Shown: positions 1 to 8,109 of the stretch, piece by piece
How positions within the stretch are numbered: position 1 is the first letter of the stretch
Layout: every line of letters begins with the position of its first letter
From: CAZTTG01 sp964615935
GTDB lineage: Bacteria > Planctomycetota > UBA1135 > GCA-002686595
Direction: 5' to 3'
Assembly (NCBI GenBank): GCA_964615935.1
Contig: CAZTTG010000133.1
Location: 1 to 12,863, forward strand
DNA length: 12,863 bases
Program-made: the position numbers and the translations under genes
Notes under the pieces: model-generated
Told to the model about the DNA's origin: nothing
Seen by the model: the letters and a program-made list of their open reading frames with translations, nothing else
The model's database searches: none

Positions 1-288
1 CCTGCATGATGTACACGTCCCCGTCCAAATCTCACAACGGGACGGACGACCTCGCGAAGACGACCTCTTCGGGCTGCACCCCGGCGGTAGCCTTCTCGGG
101 CGTGGCCAGCGCCACGGCTCCGAGCGGATTCGCACTCACCGCGAGCCAAGTTGAGCCCAACCAGCTCGGCATCCTCTTTTACAGTAGGACCGGCCCCAAC
201 GCTCTCCCGTTCCAGGGCGGCTGGCTGTGCGTCGATCCACCGCTGCAGCGGACGCCTGCTCAAAACACCGGGTCGAGCGGCTCGCCAC
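1..288 (+). pseudogene. C-terminal fragment of a planctomycete-type secreted protein, cut off at ~288
   Basis: The reading frame is open from the left edge (first full codon at 3-5). Its product contains a recognisable series of short motifs: SGCTPAVAFSG, ASATAPSGF, then PNQLGILFYS, LPFQGGWLCV, PPLQRTPAQNTGSSGSPP. From memory, this is a domain found at or near the C-terminus of many large exported planctomycete proteins; its function is unknown to me. In family members the PP is normally followed by a segment of the kind N-D-C-S-G and an aromatic-rich strand before the stop. Here similarity ends abruptly after PP (codon 286-288). The frame stays open to a stop at 798-800, but the rest is only the antisense image of the lyase fragment. 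Codon third positions are G/C-rich in this frame up to the break. The protein's N-terminus lies outside the window. The match to the domain is fairly sure; whether it is a true pseudogene or an assembly artefact is open. Confidence 0.6.
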
Positions 289-710
289 CTTATCCGGTAC
301 AGCGTCCGGGGCACGCCGATCCGGTTCCACCACCAGTTCGGGTTCACGAACCCCGCCTCGAGCCAGGCGTCGAGCGCTCGCAGCGTCGCGCGCCGCAGCC
401 CGGCGTCCTCGAAGAGCGGGTGCCGGGGATGGCGCAGCGCGCGGGACAGCCGGAGGGTGCGATTCAGGTGCTCGAAGGTCCTCCAGCCGGATCGGCTGAG
501 GTCCTCGTAGTCCACGTCCTCCCAGCGGCCGTCCTCGCCGAGGGCTCCGATCAGCGCCTCGATCGCCGGCGCCGGCTCCCTCTCCCCCTCCAGGCAGGAC
601 GCGACCAGCCGGTCCTTCAGGAGGCGCAGATCCTCCCGGTCGTCGCCGGCGAAGACCGAGGCGCAGGTCGCCGCGAGGGCGACGATGGGAAGGAAGATGC
701 GGTTCGACAT
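289..710 (-). pseudogene. N-terminal fragment of polysaccharide lyase family 8 (chondroitin/hyaluronate lyase-like)
   Basis: The gene starts at ATG 710-708 behind GGAGG (7-base spacing), 43 bases after the stop of the dihaem gene, so it probably ended the same operon. The first ~21 residues are a Sec signal peptide ending in VFA. The rest resembles the alpha/alpha-toroid N-terminal domain of PL8 lyases: an LGEDGRWEDVDYED segment (residues 57-70), like the LQPDGSWKDVPY region of Pedobacter chondroitin AC lyase as I recall it, and NPNWWWNRIGVPRTL (123-137), the family's tryptophan-rich substrate-cleft motif. PL8 enzymes cleave uronic-acid glycosaminoglycans by beta-elimination. After residue ~138 the similarity stops. 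The frame stays open to the window edge, but with poor codon bias (ATA, AGG, TTG, CGA). The catalytic Asn, His, Tyr and Arg, which lie further along in the family, are absent. The product as seen cannot be an active lyase. Confidence 0.7.
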
Positions 711-753
711 GGGGTTCCCTCCATCCTCCAGCGGGTCCGGCGCGCCGCGTCCC

Positions 754-3700
754 CTAGTCGACCGGGCCGGGCCGCACCACCGTCGGCGCGGTGCGGATGA
801 GCGGCCGGATCGCCAGCCAGTCCACGCCGGGGAAGTCCGGGTCCTCGATCCGGCGGACCTCCTCCTCGCCGCGGTAGGGGCACATCGCGTCGACCCAGGC
901 GATCAGCCGCAGGCGGGAGAGGGGATCGACGACCACGCCGTGGTGCTCGCCGCTCGAGGCGAGCTCGATCAGCCGGCTCGCATACGAGAGCCGGGTCATG
1001 GGGGCCGGGGTGACGTAGCCGGCCGGGTCGGTCGTGGCGTAGCCCTCGACCATGAGCATCCCCGCGATGCCGAAGCCCGGGGGAGGATCGGGCGGCGCCT
1101 GGTAGGCGGCGCCCCACGACGGGCGGCCGGTCAGGGTCACGTAGGGCTCGTCGAACATCAGGTAGCCGGGCCGGACCGTCAGGTCGGGCTCCGCGCGCTC
1201 CCCGCCCTCGCCCCCGTGGCAGGAGACGCAGTAGCGCTCGAGCACCGGCTGCACGTAGCGGTGGTAGCCGACGGTGTCGGGCTCCCAGGGCGGCGGCGTG
1301 ATCTCGCTCGGCTCCCGGACGAGGGCCGAGCGATCGCCGCTCACCGCCGATGCGGAGAAGTGCTGCTCGTGACAGCCCAGGCACCCGCGGCTCTCGCCGG
1401 GCATCACGCCGGTGAAGCTGCGCATGGTCTGCAGGGCGCGCCGGTCCTCGTCGAGGAGCTGGAAGTGCAGGGCCTTCCCGGAGGGGACGCGGAAGGCCAC
1501 CGATCCGTCCTTCTCGATGGGGACCGTGCCGAGGATGCGCTTGACGCCCTCGGACTGGACCATCGACACCACGGGACCGGTGGAGATGTACGGGCGGCGG
1601 TGCCAGTAGGTGTAGGTCTTGGGGTCGATGGCCAGGACGCGCAGGTAGCGCGCCCTGCCGCGCAGCTCCTCGGGGACCCCCTGGTGCACGTCGGCGCTGA
1701 AGAGCACCCCGTCCGCCGGCTCGTCGCGGCTCGCCCGCTCCGGCCAGGCGACCCGATCCGGCCGCACCGGCGGGCGCGGCCGGGCGCGCACCGGCACGGC
1801 GTGGAAGACGTTGTGCTGGCCCTCGAAGATCAGCTCGCGGTTCCCGAAGACGTCCATCAGGTAGAGGACGAAGCGCCCGTCGCGCTCCGCCGACACCAGG
1901 AAGTCCGTCTCGCTCAGGGGGTAGGGCGAGGTGTAGCCCCGGTAGCGGCCGCTGGCGTGGTAGTCGGGGGACTCGACCGGATCCGTGGGGCCGTCGCCCG
2001 ACTCGGGCCAGGGAAGCTCGGCGGTCACCTTGGTCAGGCCGCGCGGGAAGTTCGAGCCCGCCGCCGGATCGACGATGCCCACCGAACCGGCGAACCAGTC
2101 GTGGTGGGCGCTGCCGGTGAACATCACGCGGCGGCTCCCGGGGATGGCGCGCGCGTCCTTCAGAAGGTCGGGCCACACGCTCTGGTTGCCCCACAGCGTA
2201 TTGGCCTGCGTACCGTCCGGATGAACCGTCCACAGCCCCTGGGCGCGCCACAGCGGCTTGTCGGTGTACTCCCAGCGCGTGTACACCACGCGCCCGTCGT
2301 GCAGCAGGGAGGGCAGGTAGTCCGGCTCGTTGTTGCGCGAGATCAGGTACACGTCGCTGCCGTCGGCGTCGCAGCGCGCCAGCACGAAGGCGTTGGTGGG
2401 CGGCATGCAGCGCACGTAGGTGTGCGCGCGCGTGGTCGAGAAGAGGACGTGCTCGCCGTCGGGCAGGTAGATCGGATCCAGGTCGTCGTAGGGGCCGTGG
2501 GTGAGCTGGACGAGGCCCTCGCCGTCGATCCCGATCTCAAAGAGGTGAAAGGACTTCTCGTTGTGGGGCTTGAAGCAGAAGAGCACCTTCCGGCCGTCGA
2601 AGGAGAGGTCGGGGCGCCAGAAGGAGCCGTGCCAGGGCGGCCGGGGGTGGAGCAGGGTGAGCCGGCCCCCAGGCGAGAGCCCGTCGAGGACCAGCAGCCG
2701 CCCCCCGGGCACCGCCATGTAGCCCAGCCGGTGGCGCGTCTCGTGGCGCCACTCCGAGCCCTGGGGATAGGGCCCGTCCACCAGCAGGATCCGCTCGAAG
2801 TCCAGCGCCGGGTTCGAGAGGGCGATCGAGCGCTTGAGCTCCCGCACGGCGAAGTAGAGCTCGCGTCCGGGGTCCGCCGCGGCGCGCGCCTCCTCCTCCA
2901 GCCGATCGAGGGCCGCGAGCTCCTCCTCCAGGTCGGGGCCCTCGGGAGCGGTCGCGGCCAGGCGCCCGGCGAGCTGCCGGGTCCAGCCGATCTCGTGCAG
3001 GATCCGCGGGCCGTCCGGCTCCCCGCCGGCCTGGTGCAGCCAGTCCGCGCGCAGGAGCTCCCGCTCCTCCTCGGGCGTCCGCCGGCGCAGCGGGGGCGTG
3101 CTCGGCGGGACGTAGGGCGCCACCGCCTCGGCGGCCAGGGGCCGGAAGATCACGCGCGCCCCGGCCTCGAGGATCAGCTCGATCCAGCCCTCCACCGCGG
3201 CCTCCGGGTCCTGGCGGGCGAGGAGCCGATCGCGGCGCCGCTCGATCGCCAGGGCCGCTTGCCACGCCGCCCGCTCCTCGCCCGAGAGAAGCGCCTCCTG
3301 CTCGGGCGTGAGCGGCGCGTACTCGAGGAGCAGGTCCACCAGCCGTCCGGCCGCCCCGGCCAACCCGTGCGTGTCCTCGGCGGCGAGCACCCGCCCCGCG
3401 TCGAGGCCGGTCCACTCGGAGAAGCGGCGCTCCACCTCGGGGAAGGCCTCCCGCAGGCGCCGGCGGGCCTCCCCGGCCAGGTCGCGATGGGCGGGGATCC
3501 CATCGGCGATGCGGCGCGCCCGCGAGAGCTGGAGGGTCCTCGCGAAGGTCTCGCCCGGGACCCAGAAGGCGTCGGTGCGCGCGCGGAGCTCGGCCCGCGA
3601 CGCCTCGAGCGCCCGCCGCCCGGCCTCGTGCAGGCGCGCGATCCCGGTCGGCGCCAGGGCATCCCCGTAGACGCGCAGGTCGTCGAGCTCCCCCTGGTAG

Positions 3701-5118
3701 TGCTCGGCGACTCCACCCAGGGACCCGATGAAGCCCGCCACGTCCCCCTGGGTGGCGAGCTCGCCCGGCCGCAGGAGCGAGCCGATCTCCTCGCCGTCGA
3801 GGTACACGCGCATGTGCCGGCCGTCGAAGGTGGCGGCGGCGTGGTGCCACTCCCCGTCCAGCAGGCGCGCGGGATCGGTCGCGGCGTCGCACTCGACGTA
3901 GCCGCCGACGTCCAGGCCGAGCGAGAGGATGCTTCCGTCGTGCTGGAAGGAGAAGAGGAGGCGCCGCGGGCACTCCTGGCGGAAGATCTCCCGGTAGCCG
4001 CCCAGCTCCCTCGGCCGCGTCCAGGCGGAGAAGGTGAGCCGCGCGAGCCCGGGCGCGATCCGGGAGAGGTCCCGCTCGTGGGCGTGCCGCCCGGCGAGCT
4101 CGAGGGCCGCCCCGTGAACCCCGAGCGGCCCTCCCCCCTCGTCGAAGGTCCAGCGAGCCCGTGGCGTCCTTCCCAGGGGTACCGAGTAGATGCGCACGTC
4201 TCCGTGCTGGACCGCCGAATCGGCCCGCTGCCGGGCGCCCGCGTAGCTGGTGCCCACGAAGACGAGGCGCTCGCCCACGACGACGCCGGTCGTCGGGTAG
4301 TCGAAGCCCGGATGGCCCCTCGCCAGGTCCTCCACGCGCTCGACCTCGCTCAGGTCCTCGCTCAGGTGGTAGCGTGCGATCCGATCGCTGCGCGGCAGGA
4401 CCGCCACGAGCGAGCGCTCGTGGAAGTAGAGGCCGTCGACCCCCGCGCCCTCGCCAGCGGACATCGCGAGGACGATCCGCTCGCGCGTCTCGAGATCGAG
4501 CCTCTGGAGGGTCGGGCCGACGCTCAGGAAGAGGTAGCGCTCGGCGTCGTCGAGGGCGATGCCGTTGTCGTGCTGGCCCTCCTCGAGCTGCAGCACGAGC
4601 CTCATCTCGCCGCTCTCCGGGTCGATGTGGTAGACCCGCCCCATGAGCGTGGTCGTCGCGTAGACCTCGCCGGAGGAGGTCAGCGCGAGGTCGTTGAAGA
4701 TGTGGTAGACGCTCTCCTGGGGAAGGAGCCAGGCGTTCCGCACGGATCCACTCTCGAGCGAGACCTCGAGCACGCCGGTGCGAGGCTCCACCTCGTCGAG
4801 GTCGGCGTAGAGCCCCCAGAGACCCGTGCACACCCACAGGACGCGCCGGCGGGGGTCCACCTTCATGCCCACCGAGCTCAGGAGGCCGGACCCGGATCCG
4901 GAGACGAGCTCCTCGATCGAGCCGTCCTCGGCGATGCGCAGGATCCGGCTGTGGCTCAGGCTCCCGAGGAGCCAGCTCTTCGAGACCGGGTCCCAGGCGA
5001 TGCTCTCGGGGTAGAGGTCGTGCTCGGGGATCTCGAGCTCGAGCTCGACCTCGCGGTCGGGCGAGCCCTGCGGGGCCCCGCACGGGAGGAGGAGGCAGAG
5101 CGTCGGGATCGCGAGCAT
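754..5118 (-). CDS. Exported dihaem c protein with hydrazine-synthase-alpha-like domain, beta-propeller and LamG domain
   Basis: A 1454-residue protein with ATG at 5118-5116 behind GGGAGG, 14 bases after the glycosyltransferase stop. The N-terminus is a short hydrophobic export signal with no basic residue (LCLLLPCG is not a canonical lipobox). Residues ~30-320 look like an SMP-30/YncE-type beta-propeller (PESIAWDP, GMKVDP, NGIALDD). Residues ~322-490 are a LamG/concanavalin-like domain (WTFDEGG, GEWHHAAATFDG, GELDDLRVYGDAL). A charged helical stretch follows to ~730. From ~775 comes a TolB/PD40-like propeller carrying signatures of the hydrazine synthase alpha family (NNEPDYLPSLL, GRVVYTRWEYTDKPLWRAQ). 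Two covalent haem motifs follow: CLGCH (1246-1250) and CVSCH (1297-1301). The family is widespread in non-anammox planctomycetes, with functions mostly unknown. No HZS beta/gamma partner is present, so hydrazine synthesis is not implied. Likely a periplasmic or surface redox protein; its substrate cannot be read from the sequence. Confidence 0.85.
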   Translation of the reverse strand: MLAIPTLCLLLPCGAPQGSPDREVELELEIPEHDLYPESIAWDPVSKSWLLGSLSHSRILRIAEDGSIEELVSGSGSGLLSSVGMKVDPRRRVLWVCTGLWGLYADLDEVEPRTGVLEVSLESGSVRNAWLLPQESVYHIFNDLALTSSGEVYATTTLMGRVYHIDPESGEMRLVLQLEEGQHDNGIALDDAERYLFLSVGPTLQRLDLETRERIVLAMSAGEGAGVDGLYFHERSLVAVLPRSDRIARYHLSEDLSEVERVEDLARGHPGFDYPTTGVVVGERLVFVGTSYAGARQRADSAVQHGDVRIYSVPLGRTPRARWTFDEGGGPLGVHGAALELAGRHAHERDLSRIAPGLARLTFSAWTRPRELGGYREIFRQECPRRLLFSFQHDGSILSLGLDVGGYVECDAATDPARLLDGEWHHAAATFDGRHMRVYLDGEEIGSLLRPGELATQGDVAGFIGSLGGVAEHYQGELDDLRVYGDALAPTGIARLHEAGRRALEASRAELRARTDAFWVPGETFARTLQLSRARRIADGIPAHRDLAGEARRRLREAFPEVERRFSEWTGLDAGRVLAAEDTHGLAGAAGRLVDLLLEYAPLTPEQEALLSGEERAAWQAALAIERRRDRLLARQDPEAAVEGWIELILEAGARVIFRPLAAEAVAPYVPPSTPPLRRRTPEEERELLRADWLHQAGGEPDGPRILHEIGWTRQLAGRLAATAPEGPDLEEELAALDRLEEEARAAADPGRELYFAVRELKRSIALSNPALDFERILLVDGPYPQGSEWRHETRHRLGYMAVPGGRLLVLDGLSPGGRLTLLHPRPPWHGSFWRPDLSFDGRKVLFCFKPHNEKSFHLFEIGIDGEGLVQLTHGPYDDLDPIYLPDGEHVLFSTTRAHTYVRCMPPTNAFVLARCDADGSDVYLISRNNEPDYLPSLLHDGRVVYTRWEYTDKPLWRAQGLWTVHPDGTQANTLWGNQSVWPDLLKDARAIPGSRRVMFTGSAHHDWFAGSVGIVDPAAGSNFPRGLTKVTAELPWPESGDGPTDPVESPDYHASGRYRGYTSPYPLSETDFLVSAERDGRFVLYLMDVFGNRELIFEGQHNVFHAVPVRARPRPPVRPDRVAWPERASRDEPADGVLFSADVHQGVPEELRGRARYLRVLAIDPKTYTYWHRRPYISTGPVVSMVQSEGVKRILGTVPIEKDGSVAFRVPSGKALHFQLLDEDRRALQTMRSFTGVMPGESRGCLGCHEQHFSASAVSGDRSALVREPSEITPPPWEPDTVGYHRYVQPVLERYCVSCHGGEGGERAEPDLTVRPGYLMFDEPYVTLTGRPSWGAAYQAPPDPPPGFGIAGMLMVEGYATTDPAGYVTPAPMTRLSYASRLIELASSGEHHGVVVDPLSRLRLIAWVDAMCPYRGEEEVRRIEDPDFPGVDWLAIRPLIRTAPTVVRPGPVD

Positions 5119-5132
5119 CGGGCCATCCTCCC

Positions 5133-6821
5133 TCAGCGCCCCTCGAGCGGCCTCAGGAAGCGCTCGATCTCGGCCGCGATGGCCTCCTGGCGGACCGCCC
5201 GCGCGCCGGCCAGGGCCCGGCGGAGCTGGGCGACGGCGGCCTTGGGCCGGCCCGCGGCCGCCAGGGCCTGGCCCAGGTGGAACCTCGCCTTCCAGTAGCC
5301 CGGCCGGATGTCGATCGCCCGGCGGTAGCGCTCCATGGCGGCCACGAGCCAGCGCTCGCGCTCCTCGTTCGAGGCCTCGGGATCCTCCACCCGGCCCAGG
5401 TAGACGTTGCCCAGGTTCATGTGCGACTTGTGGTGATCGGGCTTGATGTCCAGGGCCGCGAGGTAGTGGCGCTCGGCGGCCTCCGGCTTCCCCTCCCGCT
5501 CGCTGACCAGGCCGAGGTTGTTGCAGGCGATGTGGCTCAGCGGGTTGACGCTCAGGCTGTGCTCGAAGAGCGCGCGGGTGTCGCGCCAGCTTCCCTGCTG
5601 GTCGAAGCTGCGCGCGGCCAGCGCGGCGAGCAGCGCGAAGGCGATCCACGCGGCCGCGCGGCGCTCGCGGGCGGCGAGCCAGGACGCCAGGGCGAGCGCG
5701 GGCCCCAGCATCGCCAGGTAGAGGTAGCGGTCGGCCACGGTGGAGATGTCCTGGTACACGAAGGGCACCAGACCCAGGACCGGCGAGACGCCCACCAGGA
5801 AGAGGGCCGCGGCGACGAGCCCGGCCCGGCGCGGCCGCAGCAGGAGCAGGAGCCCGGCCAGGAGGCACGGCAGGGCCCAGGTGCCGCCGCCCCAGCCCTG
5901 CTCCAGGACGCGCTCCGGAGTGCGACCGTACTCGGCCGCCAGCCCGAAGGGCCAGGCCAGCTTGCCCAGGTAGAAGCCCAGGGCGTCGGCCGCGATCCAG
6001 GGCCGCGCCAGGAGAGGCGCGACGAAGCCGATGGTCTCGTCGGACTGCGCGAGCTTGGTCACGAGAACGTCGGCCAGGGCCAGGAGGAGCCAGGGCGCCA
6101 GGAGGAGGAGCGAGCGCTTCACCCCGCGGCCGAGCGGGCCGGCGTCCAGGACCAGCGCCATCAGGGGAACCACCACCGCGCTGGGCTTGGAGAGCAGCGC
6201 CAGGGCGAAGCACAGGGTGGCCAGGGCGTATCGCGCCCGGGACGCGCCGCTCGCGCGATCGGGGCCTTCCCGCGGCCGCAGGTACAGCCACAAGGCCAGG
6301 AGGGAGAAGGTCGTCGAGAGCACCCCGCGGGTCTCGGAGACCCAGGCCACCGCCTCGACCTGCAGCGGGTGCAGGGCGAAGAGCAGGGCGCCCGCGAGCG
6401 CCGGAAGGTCGGAGCCGACCAGCCGGCGCAGCAGCCCGAAGACCAGGAGCGCGCAGGCGCAGTGCAGGAGGAGCGATCCCGCGTGGAACAGCGCCGGATC
6501 GAGCTCGTCCCCCGGTCCTCCCCCCTCCCCCGACTCCGCCAGCCGGGTCTCGATCGCCCAGAGGGTGTAGCTGGCGGGCACGTACATCCCCGAGAAGGGC
6601 TCGCGCCAGAAGCCGGCCACGGCCTCCAGGTCGGGCGGGCGGAGCGCCGCGTTGTGGGTGACGTTGAGGTCGTCGTCCCACAGGAGGAACTCGTGGCCCA
6701 GCGCGCGGGAGTGGGTCAGGAACGCGGCCGCGGCGAGGATCGCGATCAGGAGCCACCGGCGGCCCGCCCCCGTCTCCGGAGGCCGTTCGCGATCGTCTGG
6801 TGCGAGTCGAGGCTCGTTCAT
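5133..6821 (-). CDS. Multi-pass GT-C type glycosyltransferase with C-terminal TPR repeats (TMTC-like)
   Basis: This 562-residue integral membrane protein has a cytoplasmic N-tail and a first membrane segment at about 23-40. The extracytoplasmic acidic motif WDDD (48-51) follows, the metal/lipid-sugar binding loop of GT-C enzymes. Family signatures come next: HPLQVEAVAWVSETRGVLST (151-170), LLSKPSAVVVPLMALVLD (209-226) and STVADRYLYLAMLG (360-373), with about ten hydrophobic segments up to ~405. Residues ~430-560 are at least three tetratricopeptide repeats (NNLGLVSEREGKPEAAERHY, MNLGNVYLG, ARFHLGQALAAAGRPKAAV). The pattern matches bacterial relatives of TMTC O-mannosyltransferases, which move a sugar from a polyprenyl-phosphate carrier onto exported proteins. 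Acceptor and sugar are unknown. ATG 6821-6819 has only a weak ribosome site. The stop lies 14 bases before the dihaem gene, whose exported product is a possible acceptor (inference only). Confidence 0.82.
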   Translation of the reverse strand: MNEPRLAPDDRERPPETGAGRRWLLIAILAAAAFLTHSRALGHEFLLWDDDLNVTHNAALRPPDLEAVAGFWREPFSGMYVPASYTLWAIETRLAESGEGGGPGDELDPALFHAGSLLLHCACALLVFGLLRRLVGSDLPALAGALLFALHPLQVEAVAWVSETRGVLSTTFSLLALWLYLRPREGPDRASGASRARYALATLCFALALLSKPSAVVVPLMALVLDAGPLGRGVKRSLLLLAPWLLLALADVLVTKLAQSDETIGFVAPLLARPWIAADALGFYLGKLAWPFGLAAEYGRTPERVLEQGWGGGTWALPCLLAGLLLLLRPRRAGLVAAALFLVGVSPVLGLVPFVYQDISTVADRYLYLAMLGPALALASWLAARERRAAAWIAFALLAALAARSFDQQGSWRDTRALFEHSLSVNPLSHIACNNLGLVSEREGKPEAAERHYLAALDIKPDHHKSHMNLGNVYLGRVEDPEASNEERERWLVAAMERYRRAIDIRPGYWKARFHLGQALAAAGRPKAAVAQLRRALAGARAVRQEAIAAEIERFLRPLEGR

Positions 6822-6859
6822 GCTGCGGCGGGGCGGGACCGTCTCGCGCGGCGCCCCGG

Positions 6860-6870
6860 ATTGTATCGGC
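6860..6870 (-). promoter_or_regulatory. Possible internal -10 element upstream of the glycosyltransferase gene
   Basis: The 65-base gap between the SGNH and glycosyltransferase genes contains a rare AT-rich patch. On the minus strand it reads GCCGATACAAT, giving TACAAT (6865-6860), close to the -10 consensus. The same bases also form GCCGATAC, which resembles a sigma-28 -10. I see no convincing -35 for either type, so this is a weak candidate for a secondary promoter inside the operon. Confidence 0.25.
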
Positions 6871-6886
6871 CCGCGCGCGCCGTCCC

Positions 6887-8104
6887 TCAGTTCCCCTCGG
6901 GCGGGGCCGCCGGCACGACGTCCATCAGGAAGTCGGCGATGGGGGCCTCCTTGACCTTCCTCTCATCGGAACCGCCCTCGGCCACCCGCGAGAGGTCGCG
7001 GTCCTGCACCGGCAGCTCGCCGGAGCCGAGCAGCCGCTGCAGGGCGGCGAGGGCGGCCAGCACGTGGCCCAACTCGTTGGGGTGCAGGTCGTCGGCGCGG
7101 ATCGGCTCGGGGCGTGCGCGGGCCACCGCGCGGTAGGCGCCGGCGAGGTCCAGGGCGCGCAGGCCCCGCTTCCGCGCGGCCGCGACCACCTTCGCGTGCA
7201 CCCCTTCGAGGGGATGGGCCTCGAGGTCCCGGAACACCGGGAAGACCAGCACGTGGATCGGAATCCCCTCGCGAGCGCCGATCGCGGCCAGGCGCGAGAG
7301 GCCGTCCTCGACCCGCCGCCAGCCCGGACCAGGCGCGTGCAGGCGGCGGAAGTAGTCCACCCAGGTTCCCCGGACCAGGCTCTCCCACTCGGGCTCGGGC
7401 GCGACGCTCCCGGGCGCGTCGCTGTCCTGGCGCTGGCGGGCCTCCGGGCGCCGCTCGAGGGCGTAGCGCGCCAGCAGGTAGAGCCGGGAGCGGGCCAGCA
7501 GACGGCCGCCGTTCAGCAGGCCGGATCGGTAGCGGCTCTCGGCTGCGCTCAGCCGGGCGCGCAGGCTCTCCAGCTCGAAGCTGTAGTCCTGCGGGTCGTT
7601 GAGGCAGTAGCCGTAGAGGACCAGGTCGGGCTCGAAGGCCAGGGCCCGCGCCTCCAGGCTCTCCACGCACTGGGCGACGTTGTAGCCCGTGACCGCGAAG
7701 TCCAGCACCTCGAAGCCCCGCCCGGGGCTCGCGTAGTGGACGTTGAGGTACTCCTCGAGCCGATCGCACCAGGTCTCGCCCTGGCCCACGCGCATGCCGA
7801 AGGTGATCGAGTCGCCGATGCAGGCGATGCGGAAGGTCCCCGGGTCCTTCTCGAGGGCGTGCTCCCGGTCGCGCATGCCGTGCCGGTTGACCTGCACCGG
7901 CCCCGACCGCGACCCCGGCCGCAGCTCGTAACGCAGGATCGGATTCTCCGAGAGCTGGTAGCTCTCGCGGAAGACCACCTGGATCTCGGGCCCCAGGTCG
8001 AGGAGCCGGACCGCGAACTCGCCCAGGACCAGCGCGACCAGGCTGCTCGCGCAAAGGAGCGCGAGGCGCGAGAGCCAGCGGGGCCGTCGGCTCGGGGCGG
8101 GCAT
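6887..8104 (-). CDS. Membrane-anchored SGNH/GDSL-family hydrolase
   Basis: A 405-residue protein with a basic N-terminus and one hydrophobic segment (about 11-30, ending LGEFAVRLL), so it is probably held in the membrane with its catalytic domain outside. SGNH blocks are present in order: block I GDSITFG with the nucleophile Ser99; block II Gly140 in FAVTGYN; block III Asn169 in YGYCLND; and block V Asp338-x-x-His341 in ADDLHPNE. The family removes or moves acyl groups on carbohydrates and lipids; members near glycosyltransferases are often polysaccharide O-acetyl esterases or AlgX/AlgJ-like enzymes. The substrate cannot be told here. ATG 8104-8102 lies 5 bases after the S1 gene's stop, so translation is probably coupled. 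After His341 comes a ~60-residue tail whose last part (SDERKVKEAPIADFLMDVV) is not part of the usual core. Confidence 0.85.
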   Translation of the reverse strand: MPAPSRRPRWLSRLALLCASSLVALVLGEFAVRLLDLGPEIQVVFRESYQLSENPILRYELRPGSRSGPVQVNRHGMRDREHALEKDPGTFRIACIGDSITFGMRVGQGETWCDRLEEYLNVHYASPGRGFEVLDFAVTGYNVAQCVESLEARALAFEPDLVLYGYCLNDPQDYSFELESLRARLSAAESRYRSGLLNGGRLLARSRLYLLARYALERRPEARQRQDSDAPGSVAPEPEWESLVRGTWVDYFRRLHAPGPGWRRVEDGLSRLAAIGAREGIPIHVLVFPVFRDLEAHPLEGVHAKVVAAARKRGLRALDLAGAYRAVARARPEPIRADDLHPNELGHVLAALAALQRLLGSGELPVQDRDLSRVAEGGSDERKVKEAPIADFLMDVVPAAPPEGN

Positions 8105-8109
8105 GCGGC

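Noticed and set aside
32..172. A 46-codon minus-strand ORF with good third-position GC
   Set aside because: Its codon bias mirrors the real plus-strand coding frame at the same positions. It has no ribosome site and no recognisable motif.
617..2251. Minus-strand open frame of 544 codons, out of frame with the dihaem gene
   Set aside because: Arg/Pro/Gly-rich shadow frame of the same strand with no recognisable domains; it overlaps two better-supported genes.
754..5118. Calling the dihaem protein hydrazine synthase
   Set aside because: No beta or gamma subunit or other anammox gene is present, extra domains are fused at the N-terminus, and the family is common in planctomycetes that do not carry out anammox.
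685..5298. A 1537-codon open frame on the plus strand
   Set aside because: It is the antisense image of the dihaem gene. In GC-rich codons the opposite strand often lacks stops. The product is low-complexity Arg/Gly/Pro/Glu with no domain, while the minus-strand frame has clear haem and propeller motifs.
6860..6870. A fourth sigma-28-type promoter before the glycosyltransferase gene
   Set aside because: GCCGATAC is there on the minus strand, but no TCAA/TAAA lies 15-16 bases upstream, so it was kept only as a weak general -10 candidate.
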